The notes under the pieces are model-generated. The model saw nothing but the letters and a program-made list of their open reading frames with translations. It searched no databases and was not told where the DNA came from. DNA of 10,622 nt from an uncultured Micrococcales bacterium (GTDB lineage: Bacteria; Actinomycetota; Actinomycetes; S36-B12; UBA10799): NCBI GenBank assembly GCA_937952095.1, contig CALFYG010000124.1, positions 1 to 10,622 on the forward strand, written 5' to 3'. The position numbers and the translations under genes are program-made. Numbering within the stretch: position 1 is the stretch's first letter; each line of letters opens with the position of its first letter. Positions 1 to 6,549 of this stretch are shown piece after piece.

Positions 1-440
1 CCGTTGATCGTGCTGTCCTCGACGTCGAGTTGCTGCAGTTCCTTGTCGGATTGGGTAGCTGCCCACATGTCCCGGATGTCCGGCTCGGACAAGAAGAGCT
101 CATAGTAACCGGCAAGCACGGCATCGATGCGCTCCATCGCCTCATCCTTGTCGCGAACCTCCTGCAAGCCCTCGGCCAGCATGCCCCGCGTGCGTTCCAT
201 GAACCGCAGCGCCAACTCGCGCAGGATCGACGCCTTGTCCGGGAAGTACTGATACACCGAACCGATGGGGACGCCCGCGAGAACCGCGACGTCGGACATG
301 GTCATGGCATCGCTGCCTGACTCGACGATGAGTTCCTGGGCAGCGGAGAGGATCGCTTCGACCCGCTGGCGAGACCGCGCCTGACGCGGCACACGTCGCA
401 GATGGCCTTGCTCCTCACGCGTCCCATACCCCATGGACAT
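1..440 (-). CDS. TetR-family transcriptional regulator, 3' end missing
   Basis: This reads on the minus strand from ATG at 440 and runs off the window edge after 146 codons, so the C-terminal part of the ligand domain is missing. A GGAG sits 10 nt before the ATG. A second in-frame ATG two codons later lies too far from it. The N-terminus is basic (RRVPRQARSRQR, residues 15-26). It is followed by the TetR DNA-binding fold: helix 1 RVEAILSAAQELIVESG, then the helix-turn-helix at about 45-68 with TMSDVAVLAGVPIGSVYQYF and the conserved PDKASIL. This is a typical TetR N-terminus, and ligand specificity cannot be read from it. The gene is divergent from the monooxygenase-dehydrogenase pair with 90 bp between, so it most likely represses that pair and itself by binding the inverted repeat at 482-509. 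The family call is sure; the target is inferred from position. Confidence 0.93.
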   Translation of the reverse strand, partial: MSMGYGTREEQGHLRRVPRQARSRQRVEAILSAAQELIVESGSDAMTMSDVAVLAGVPIGSVYQYFPDKASILRELALRFMERTRGMLAEGLQEVRDKDEAMERIDAVLAGYYELFLSEPDIRDMWAATQSDKELQQLDVEDSTIN

Positions 441-462
441 GAGAGTTTATCTCCGATTCTTC

Positions 463-492
463 TTGACGATAGCCAGCGAACTGTCTTAGGGT
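463..492 (+). promoter_or_regulatory. Candidate promoter of the monooxygenase-dehydrogenase operon
   Basis: TTGACG at 463-468 is a near-consensus -35 hexamer. After an 18-bp spacer, TAGGGT at 487-492 has the T-A....T pattern of actinobacterial -10 boxes. This would start transcription near 499-500 and leave a leader of about 30 nt containing the ribosome-binding site AGGAG (520-524), 6 nt before the ATG at 531. The -10 lies within the left half of the inverted repeat at 482-509, as expected for a repressed promoter. The assignment is by inspection only. Confidence 0.5.
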
Positions 493-509
493 TTCACAAA
501 TCTGAGACA
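482..509. promoter_or_regulatory. Inverted repeat, candidate TetR operator
   Basis: TGTCTTAG (482-489) and CTGAGACA (502-509) are inverted copies matching at 7 of 8 positions, separated by 12 nt. The 28-bp span covers the proposed -10 and start region of the monooxygenase promoter. It lies in the only intergenic space shared with the divergent TetR gene. Size and placement fit a TetR-family operator; binding itself is inference. A shorter overlapping repeat, TGAG...CTCA (503-515), could instead be part of the site. Confidence 0.5.
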
Positions 510-530
510 TGCTCACTTTAGGAGACCGAC

Positions 531-1877
531 ATGGCACACCAGGCACCCGTATGTGTGGTCGGTGGCGGACCGGCAGGAATGGCACTCGCGCGCACACTCC
601 TGGCTCACAACGTCGCCTTCGACGTGTGGGAGCGGCACACGGATGTGGGTGGCCTGTGGGACCAGGCGAACCCCGGATCACCGGTCTACGACTCCGCGCA
701 CTTCATCTCGTCGAAGAGTCAGTCCCACTACCACGACTTCCCCATGCCTGAGGCGTATCCCGACTACCCCTCGCACGCCCAGATCCTCGCGTACATGGCC
801 TCGTTCGCCGATGCCTACGGACTGCGCGATCACATCCACTTCGGTACCGGCGTCACCGGCACAGAGCGAACAGCCGATGGCTGGCTGGTCACGACCAGCG
901 ACGGCGAGGTGCACTCCTACGGTTCGCTCATCTGCGCGACGGGGACCAACTGGCACGCTTCGATGCCCGACTACCCCGGCACGTTCACGGGCGAGATCCG
1001 CCACTCCAACACATATCGCTCCGCTCAGGAGTTCGCCGGTGAACGGGTCCTCGTGATCGGCGCCGGCAACTCCGGAGTCGACATCGCGTGCGATGCGGCG
1101 CAGTCCGCCGACACCGCCGTGATCAGCATGCGACGCGGCTACCACTTCATCCCGAAGCACCTGTTCGGGATCCCCAGCGACGAGTTCGCGGCCAGCGGAC
1201 CGCACCTGCCCATGTGGCTCGAGCAACGCGCCTTCGGCGTGATGCTGCGGGTGCTCAACGGCCGGCTCACACGGTACGGATTGCAGCGGCCCGACCACCG
1301 CCTGTTCGAAACCCACCCGATCATGAACACGCAGTTGCTGCACTACCTGTCCCACGGGGACATCACCGCCAAGCCCGATGTGGCACGGTTCGACGGGAAC
1401 ACGGTGCATTTCACCGACGGCACGTCGCAGGACTTCGACGTGGTGCTCTGCGCGACCGGCTATCGGTGGCAGATCCCGTATGTCGATGCCGATCACTTCT
1501 CGTGGCGCAACGGTCGACCGGACCTCTACATGAACCTCTTCTCCCGCACCGACCCGACGCTCTACGCCCTGGGGTACATGGAGACCAACGGTGGTGCCTA
1601 CAAGTTGTTCGATCAGATGGCGGATCTGATCGTGAGGACCATCATGGCCAGGTCGTCCGGCGCGACCACCGCCATGGACCAGATCATCAGGACCGACCGA
1701 CCCGACCTCTCTGGTGGAATCCACTTCGTGGGCTCCGATCGCCACTCCACGTACGTGGAGATCGCCGCCTACCGCAAGCACATGGCCCGTCTGCGCAAGC
1801 GCCTTGGGTGGCCGGACCTCACGGACGGCATGTACGACCGACTGCGGGTCCCTGAGAAGTCCGCGGTGTCGGCATGA
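531..1877 (+). CDS. Flavin-dependent monooxygenase (FMO-like, class B)
   Basis: The 448-residue protein starts at ATG 531 with GGAG 6 nt upstream. It has two Rossmann dinucleotide sites: GGGPAG at residues 11-16, followed by the acidic VWE end of strand 2, for FAD; and GAGNSG at 177-182 for NADPH. Between them lies F152-x-G-x-x-x-H158-x-x-x-Y162, the FMO fingerprint. Baeyer-Villiger enzymes usually have a W or a following P/D at the last position. A C-terminal CATGY (307-311) matches the ATG-type motif of N-hydroxylating and FMO enzymes. Such enzymes use NADPH and O2 to oxygenate N, S or carbonyl groups of small molecules in the cytoplasm. The substrate cannot be told from sequence. Its stop overlaps the start of the dehydrogenase gene (ATGA), so the two are probably translationally coupled and act on the same compound. 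The divergent TetR gene is the likely regulator. Confidence 0.92.
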   Translation: MAHQAPVCVVGGGPAGMALARTLLAHNVAFDVWERHTDVGGLWDQANPGSPVYDSAHFISSKSQSHYHDFPMPEAYPDYPSHAQILAYMASFADAYGLRDHIHFGTGVTGTERTADGWLVTTSDGEVHSYGSLICATGTNWHASMPDYPGTFTGEIRHSNTYRSAQEFAGERVLVIGAGNSGVDIACDAAQSADTAVISMRRGYHFIPKHLFGIPSDEFAASGPHLPMWLEQRAFGVMLRVLNGRLTRYGLQRPDHRLFETHPIMNTQLLHYLSHGDITAKPDVARFDGNTVHFTDGTSQDFDVVLCATGYRWQIPYVDADHFSWRNGRPDLYMNLFSRTDPTLYALGYMETNGGAYKLFDQMADLIVRTIMARSSGATTAMDQIIRTDRPDLSGGIHFVGSDRHSTYVEIAAYRKHMARLRKRLGWPDLTDGMYDRLRVPEKSAVSA

Positions 1878-2689
1878 AGACCGCGCTGATCACCGGCGGT
1901 GGTGGGGCCATCGCGGAGCAGATCGCTCTGCGACTCGAAGCTCGCGGCTACCGCCTCGTGCTGGCCGACGTCTCTCGTGCACGGATGCAATCCGTGGCAG
2001 CGAAGTTGCAGGAGGAACCAACGCTGGTCCACTGTGACCTCTCGACGATCGACGGCATCCGCACGTTCGCCGACCTGGTCGAAGGCGAGTACCCGGATCT
2101 TGACCTGCTGGTCAACAACGCCGGATACATCGAGCCTGGCGACCTCTCGGACCTGTCGGCCGACGACGTCGACAGACACATCCTCATCAACCTCGTCGCC
2201 CCCATGCAGATCACGCGTGCCGCGGTGAAGAACATGCGAGCGCGTGGCAGCGGTGATGTACTCGCCATCGTCTCCATGGGCGGGATCATCGCTCTGCGGG
2301 GAAGTGCCGCCTACTCGGCGTCCAAGTTCGGGTTGCGCGGGTTCCACACATCGATCCAGCAGGAGCTCGCCGGCAGCGGCGTGCGGGTCATGGGTGTCTT
2401 CCCGAGTGGGGTGGACACCCCCATGCTCCGCAAGGAGGCGGTGCACGCGAGCGGCTCGCCGCTCAACTTCGTAGGCACCGTACTGGCCCCCGAGCAGATC
2501 GGGGAGGCGTGCATGTCCGCGCTGGAGTCCGGGAAACTGGAGACCTACGTGCCCTACGTGGACTCACTCACGACACGCCTGCTGGGGGCGTTCCCCTGGC
2601 TCATCCGCAGAGTGGAGCCGCCGTTCGCGAAGATCGGCGAGAAGGGCCGGCGCAAGTATCTGGCTCGCATCGGATCCGGCGCGTCCTGA
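1874..2689 (+). CDS. Short-chain dehydrogenase/reductase (classical SDR), variant cofactor motif
   Basis: A 271-residue classical SDR whose ATG overlaps the monooxygenase stop by 4 bp. Visible motifs are NNAG at 81-84, Asn106 of the active-site tetrad, Ser134 in IVSMGG, and Tyr147-x-x-x-Lys151 (YSASK). All catalytic residues are therefore present with normal spacing (Ser to Tyr is 13). Asp32 at the end of strand 2 (LVLAD) favours NAD(H) over NADP(H) by the usual SDR rule. The N-terminal TGxxxGxG motif is unusual: it reads TGGGGAIA (7-14), with alanine at both late glycine positions. The C-terminus after residue 230 (LLGAFPWLIRRVEPPF) is hydrophobic and basic, as in SDRs acting on lipid-like substrates at membranes. 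It probably oxidises or reduces an alcohol or carbonyl next to the monooxygenase step. The gene ends 3 bp from the convergent hydrolase gene. Confidence 0.92.
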   Translation: MKTALITGGGGAIAEQIALRLEARGYRLVLADVSRARMQSVAAKLQEEPTLVHCDLSTIDGIRTFADLVEGEYPDLDLLVNNAGYIEPGDLSDLSADDVDRHILINLVAPMQITRAAVKNMRARGSGDVLAIVSMGGIIALRGSAAYSASKFGLRGFHTSIQQELAGSGVRVMGVFPSGVDTPMLRKEAVHASGSPLNFVGTVLAPEQIGEACMSALESGKLETYVPYVDSLTTRLLGAFPWLIRRVEPPFAKIGEKGRRKYLARIGSGAS

Positions 2690-2700
2690 CGCTCACCCGG
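2676..2700. terminator. Weak palindrome at the convergent junction, possible bidirectional terminator
   Basis: GCGTC (2681-2685) and GACGC (2688-2692) form a perfect 5-bp inverted repeat around the SDR stop codon. CCGG on both outer sides (2676-2679 and 2697-2700) could extend the stem across a bulge. There is no T-tract on either strand. The two genes leave only 3 bp between stops, so any terminator must overlap coding sequence. This is a weak call. Confidence 0.2.
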
Positions 2701-4255
2701 CGAAGGGCTTCGTGTTCTGCTGGCAGTCGGGGGCGTTGCGCTTGGGGAGCTTGTCCTTCAGGAAGTAGTCCGCGAGCCGCTGCTGGACGCACTTGCTGGG
2801 GTTGGCCAACTCCGTGTGCCCATATCCGTCGACCGTGATCAACCGCGCTCCAGGCAGCAGTCTGCTCGCCGCGACAGCGTTGGAGTACGGGGTCGCGGGG
2901 TCGCCGGTGGTGCCTACGACGACGATGGGTTTCCCGACGTTGTCCCACGGCCCGAGGTAGGGGGATTGGGCCTTGGCCGGCCAGTCTGCGCAGTATCCGA
3001 TCCACGTCCATGCAGCACCGCCGACACCGACATCCTTCAGAGACTTCTGGGCCTGCTTCACGTAGGCGCCGCGGTTGGTCGGGTTCGGGCTTTCGCCGCA
3101 GACCACTGCCGACTGCCGCTCTGCGCCCATGTACGAGTCCTTCGCCGAGAGCGCCGCCGAGGTGCTCGACGCACCCTTAGACAACTCCCAGAACTGCTGC
3201 AGATACTCAGCGAGGCCGGTCCAGCCGACGAACTTGGCGAAGCCCGGCACCGGCTGCACGATGTAGAGGCTGGCGAAGGTGATGCCGACGATGTCGTTGG
3301 CCGTCAGGGGGCCGTCCGGGGTCGTGATGCCCTTCTCCGCGGCCTTGATGAGCTTGTTGAACTTGTTCACCGTCTTCTTCGGTGTTCCCGCGCTGAACGG
3401 GCACTTGTCGACGCTCTTCTTGCCACAGATCTCGAGGAAGGACTGCAACGTCGCCGCACTGGCCTTGTCCGAACCGGCCCGCATGAAGGTCGACAGGCGC
3501 CCCTGCGCCTGCGTCCATGCCACCGGGTTGATGGCACCGTCGAGAACCATGTGCTCGTAGCTCTTCGGGAACATGTTGGCGAATGTGGCGCCCAGGAACG
3601 TGCCGTAGGACGTGCCGTAGTAGGACAACTTCTTCAGGCCGAGCGCCTTACGCATGGACTCCATGTCGCGGGCGTTGTCGGCGGTCGAGACGTGTTTCAG
3701 CAGCGCCACATCACCCTTGCCGCACTTGGTGAACATCGTCGAGTGCAGCGAGCCCCATTTCTGCATCTCCTGCTTGTTCAGGGGAGGGAAGGGCGCGGGC
3801 GCCAGGAACTTCTCCTCCTTCTCGAGGCTTGGGAAGCACTGCACCACGGGTGTGCTCATCCCTCCCATGCCGCGGGGGTCCCACGAGACGAGGTCGTAGT
3901 TGGACACGATGCGCTTGCCGAAGCCGTCGACAAGCGCAGGCAAGAACACAGATCCCTGGTCGCTCGGGCCACCGGGGTTGAAGAAGATCGTGCCGCGTGA
4001 CGTCCCAGATGTGGCCGGGTGTTTCACCATTCCCAGCGTGATCTTGCGGCCGGCGGGCTTGTTGTAGTTGAGGGGCACCTTCACCGTGGCGCACTCGAAG
4101 TCCGCCAGGCTCGGCTGCCCCTCGGCAACTGGCGGGCAGGCGGACCAGTTCACACCTGCGGCCGCGACGTCTGCGTCTTGCGCGCCACCCGGCGCGTATA
4201 TCGACGTCACGAGCAGGGCGCTCACACCCACGGTGGCCAGTACCCGACGGATCAT
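2693..4255 (-). CDS. Secreted alpha/beta hydrolase, tripeptidyl aminopeptidase family
   Basis: The protein has 520 residues from ATG at 4255, with GAGG 4 nt upstream. The N-terminus (MIRRVLATVGVSALLVTSIYAPGGAQ) is a Sec signal peptide with cleavage near residue 26. The mature part is an alpha/beta hydrolase: the oxyanion segment NPGGPSDQGS starts at 93, the nucleophile elbow GTSYG has Ser216, the acid is probably Asp452 in GTTGDPATPY, and the base is His480 in GYGH. Between them lies the large cap and TAP-like C-terminal part of Streptomyces tripeptidyl aminopeptidases and SlpD/SlpE-type proteases, whose usual length is about 500-540. Ten cysteines (for example C40/C55, C277/C285, C386/C422, C489/C511) suggest disulfides, consistent with export. 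Relatives remove N-terminal tripeptides or deacylate small molecules outside the cell, so the substrate is open. It lies 48 bp downstream of the MmpL gene and is likely in its operon. Confidence 0.9.
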   Translation of the reverse strand: MIRRVLATVGVSALLVTSIYAPGGAQDADVAAAGVNWSACPPVAEGQPSLADFECATVKVPLNYNKPAGRKITLGMVKHPATSGTSRGTIFFNPGGPSDQGSVFLPALVDGFGKRIVSNYDLVSWDPRGMGGMSTPVVQCFPSLEKEEKFLAPAPFPPLNKQEMQKWGSLHSTMFTKCGKGDVALLKHVSTADNARDMESMRKALGLKKLSYYGTSYGTFLGATFANMFPKSYEHMVLDGAINPVAWTQAQGRLSTFMRAGSDKASAATLQSFLEICGKKSVDKCPFSAGTPKKTVNKFNKLIKAAEKGITTPDGPLTANDIVGITFASLYIVQPVPGFAKFVGWTGLAEYLQQFWELSKGASSTSAALSAKDSYMGAERQSAVVCGESPNPTNRGAYVKQAQKSLKDVGVGGAAWTWIGYCADWPAKAQSPYLGPWDNVGKPIVVVGTTGDPATPYSNAVAASRLLPGARLITVDGYGHTELANPSKCVQQRLADYFLKDKLPKRNAPDCQQNTKPFAG

Positions 4256-4303
4256 GCTGCCTCATCTCGCTTGGCACCACCGTGGCGCCGACGAAGATCC
4301 ACA

Positions 4304-6469
4304 CTAGGGCTCGCGCCCGCGGTCCGGGCCGCCGGGCACTGCCCAAGCGACCACTGCCCCGTGCGGTGGCGCTGTGGCCTTGCCACGGCCGGGCCACCAC
4401 CAGGCCTGCTCGCCCAGCAGTTCCAGGATCGCCGGGGCGAGGAACAGTCGAACGATGGTGACGTCGATGAGCACCGCCGTTGCCAGGCCCAGCCCGATCA
4501 TCTTCACCTCAGTCTCGCTGGTGAACGTGAAGCCCAGGAACACAAGCGTCATGATCGCGCCCGCCGTGGTGATGAGACTGGCCGTCCGGCCGACCCCACG
4601 TGGTACCGCCTCGCGTGCGCTGTACCCCGCCGCCCGCTCGTCGCGCACTGCGGAGAGCAGGAAGACGTTGTAGTCCATGCTCAGCCCGAACAGGATGGCG
4701 AACATCAGCATCGGGACGAATGAGACCACCGGCTGCTCCGCCACCCCGAGCAGACTGGTCCCGAGTTCGGTCTGGAAGGCCAGCGTCACCACGCCGTACG
4801 CCGCGCCGATGGACAGCAGGTTCAGTATCGCGCTGACGACGGGCAGCCACAGCGATCGGAACGCGATCGCCAAGAGGATCAGCGACAAGCCCACCACGAC
4901 GATGACCAGGAGCACGAGCGACTGGCCCACCTCGCTCGCAAGGTCGTCGTAAGTTGCCGTCTGTCCGCCGATGTACGCCGTGCTCCCGGTGCCCTGCAAT
5001 GTGGATGGCAACACCTCCTCGCGCAACCTGTCCACGAGATCGCTGGTCTCCTGTGCCTGCGGCGCCGTGGTCGGGATGACGGTCACTACGGCGGTGTCGC
5101 CGGCCGGGTTGAGTTGCGGTGGTGCAACCGCCGCCACCCCCGGTTCCGCCTGCAGGTTGGAGACCACTGCCTGCGAAGTCGCCTGTGGGTCTTGCACGGT
5201 CGACAGATCAACGGCCACGAGCAGCGGGCCGTTGAAACCTGGCCCGAAACCGTCGGAGAGGCGGTCATAGGCGACGCGCATCGTGTCTCCGACCGGCCGG
5301 TTGCTGTCGTCGGGCTGGCCGAGTTGGAGGTTGAGCGACGGAGCCGCGAGCACGAGCAGGACACCTGTCGACACGATGGCCGTGACCCAAGGCCGACGGG
5401 CGACTGCCGTCGCGAGTGCTCGGGCACGGCTGCCCTCCTTACCCTCGGCTTCGCCGATCACAGTGCCCTCGGGGAGCGTCCGCTCTGCCTTCGGAAGCAC
5501 GCGCCGACCCGCCAGCCGCAATGCCGCCGGCACGAGGACCACAGTGGTCACCGCGGCAACGGCCACAACGATGGCGGCTGCCAGGCCCATACGCCCGATG
5601 ATCGTGATCCCTGTGACATACAGTCCGCAGATCGAGACCACCACGATCGCGCCGGCCGTGATGATGGCCGTACCGGTGGTGCTGTTGGCGTTCCTCGCAG
5701 CCGTGACAACGTCATCACCGGCACGCAAACGGGTACGGAAGCGGGCGACCAGGAACAGCGCATAGTCCACGCCGGCACCGAGGCCGAGCATGATGGCGAT
5801 GGTCGGCGCCACGCTCGGGATGTCTACGAACCCGGACACGACTGCGAGCACGGTGTTGCCCAGCGCCAGACCCAGTAGGGCTGAACCGACCGTGACGACA
5901 GTGGCCACGAACGAGCGGAACAGCAGTGTCACGAGGATGACCGCGGCGAGGATGCCGACGACCTCACCGACGGGCATGGGGCGTTCGCGCCACCGATCGA
6001 CCACCGGCCCGCGCATACTGGCCTCGACCCCCGCGGCGTCCAACGGTTCGACCGCCTGCTCGAGACGGTTCAGGTGCGCCTCGGACAGGTCCGCCGCCCT
6101 CTCGGTGTAGAGGACTGTGACGTACCCGGTGGTCCCGTCCGGCGACACCTGCAGCGGCGTCACCGAACCGACGTCCGGTTGTTGCGCCACCTCCGCGGTC
6201 GCGGCCTCGACCGACGGATCCCGCGCCACGCCCTCGTCGGAGTGGAACACCAGCGTGGCGGTGTCACCGGATGCCGCGGGAAAGCGCTCGGTGAGCAGGT
6301 CGGAGGCGCTCTGGGAATCGGTGTTGCCCAGTCGCACCTCGTCGCTGTACCCCGCGCCGACCCCACCGGCGACTCCGCCGAGGAGCATGAGGAGCACGAC
6401 GAGACCCACCACCACACGCCACGGTCGGCGGGCTGCCGACGCCCCTACTCGTGCCAACATTCCGGACAT
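4304..6469 (-). CDS. MmpL/RND-family membrane transporter
   Basis: The 721-residue protein starts at ATG 6469, where GGGAG (6475-6479) precedes by 5 nt. A TTG four codons further upstream is open but would put the start inside the palindrome and ahead of that Shine-Dalgarno site. The layout is that of MmpL proteins: one N-terminal membrane helix (about 17-36), an extracytoplasmic loop, five helices (about 170-320), a short cytoplasmic linker, then the repeat of one helix (about 362-377), loop and five helices (about 517-685). The proton-relay Asp-Tyr pairs are present in both halves: D235-Y236 (GLGAGVDYALF) and D599-Y600 (GLSMDYNVF). This predicts a proton-driven exporter of lipids, drugs or other hydrophobic molecules. 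The size matches the shorter ActII-3-like actinobacterial MmpLs rather than the roughly 950-residue mycobacterial lipid transporters. It is divergent from the TetR gene at 6550 and precedes the secreted hydrolase. Confidence 0.95.
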   Translation of the reverse strand: MSGMLARVGASAARRPWRVVVGLVVLLMLLGGVAGGVGAGYSDEVRLGNTDSQSASDLLTERFPAASGDTATLVFHSDEGVARDPSVEAATAEVAQQPDVGSVTPLQVSPDGTTGYVTVLYTERAADLSEAHLNRLEQAVEPLDAAGVEASMRGPVVDRWRERPMPVGEVVGILAAVILVTLLFRSFVATVVTVGSALLGLALGNTVLAVVSGFVDIPSVAPTIAIMLGLGAGVDYALFLVARFRTRLRAGDDVVTAARNANSTTGTAIITAGAIVVVSICGLYVTGITIIGRMGLAAAIVVAVAAVTTVVLVPAALRLAGRRVLPKAERTLPEGTVIGEAEGKEGSRARALATAVARRPWVTAIVSTGVLLVLAAPSLNLQLGQPDDSNRPVGDTMRVAYDRLSDGFGPGFNGPLLVAVDLSTVQDPQATSQAVVSNLQAEPGVAAVAPPQLNPAGDTAVVTVIPTTAPQAQETSDLVDRLREEVLPSTLQGTGSTAYIGGQTATYDDLASEVGQSLVLLVIVVVGLSLILLAIAFRSLWLPVVSAILNLLSIGAAYGVVTLAFQTELGTSLLGVAEQPVVSFVPMLMFAILFGLSMDYNVFLLSAVRDERAAGYSAREAVPRGVGRTASLITTAGAIMTLVFLGFTFTSETEVKMIGLGLATAVLIDVTIVRLFLAPAILELLGEQAWWWPGRGKATAPPHGAVVAWAVPGGPDRGREP

Positions 6470-6478
6470 GTCCACTCC

Positions 6479-6518
6479 CAAACATCAGATTCAATCACTT
6501 GATTGAATCAGATGTTTG
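6479..6518. promoter_or_regulatory. 40-bp nested palindrome, probable TetR operator
   Basis: The left arm AAACATCAGATTCAATCA (6480-6497) and right arm TGATTGAATCAGATGTTT (6500-6517) are reverse complements except for one position (6487/6510), around a central CT. One further C-G pair extends the palindrome to 6479/6518. Each arm contains a smaller palindrome. TGATTgAATCA (6500-6510) is perfect about its central G, and AGATTcAATCA (6487-6497) is off at one end. The two centres are 13 bp apart, suggesting two regulator dimers on one site. It fills the intergenic space between the MmpL gene and the divergent TetR gene, and is AT-rich against the surrounding GC-rich DNA. It is too strong to be chance; the identity of the binder is inferred. 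Confidence 0.85.
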
Positions 6519-6530
6519 AATAGCGTGCAA
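6502..6530 (-). promoter_or_regulatory. Candidate promoter of the MmpL-hydrolase operon
   Basis: On the minus strand, TTGCAC (6530-6525) is followed after 17 bp by TTCAAT (6507-6502). These are reasonable -35 and -10 hexamers with optimal spacing. The transcript would begin near 6495 and have a leader of about 26 nt to ATG 6469, including GGGAG. The -10 lies inside the palindrome, so regulator binding would block it. Assigned by eye. Confidence 0.45.
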
Positions 6531-6531
6531 T
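6503..6531 (+). promoter_or_regulatory. Candidate promoter of the second TetR gene
   Basis: TTGAAT (6503-6508), 17 bp, then TGCAAT (6526-6531) gives a plausible + strand promoter. Its -35 sits in the right half of the palindrome. The predicted start is near 6538, leaving a leader of only about 12 nt before GTG 6550, with just a GGGA close to it. Together with the minus-strand promoter over the same bases, this implies one operator controls both directions. Confidence 0.4.
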
Positions 6532-6549
6532 ACCTGCCATGATGGGAAC

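Noticed and set aside
678..1781. Long open frame on the minus strand opposite the monooxygenase (367 codons)
   Set aside because: The + strand frame carries complete FAD, NADPH and FMO motifs. The minus frame is a high-GC shadow with His/Arg/Val-rich non-protein composition and no recognisable domain.
2816..4000. 394-codon open frame on the + strand opposite the hydrolase
   Set aside because: The minus strand encodes a full signal peptide and a Ser-Asp-His hydrolase. The + frame is rich in Arg, His and Val and has no ribosome-binding site or domain.
4273..4289. Palindrome GGCACCAC-C-GTGGCGCC between the MmpL and hydrolase genes as a terminator or operator
   Set aside because: One pair is mismatched, there is only one central base and no T-tract. 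The 48-bp gap and a Shine-Dalgarno site fit read-through in one operon better.
6470..6481. TTG start at 6481 or GTG at 6475 for the MmpL protein
   Set aside because: GGGAG at 6475-6479 is ideally placed for ATG 6469, and the upstream starts fall in or next to the operator palindrome.
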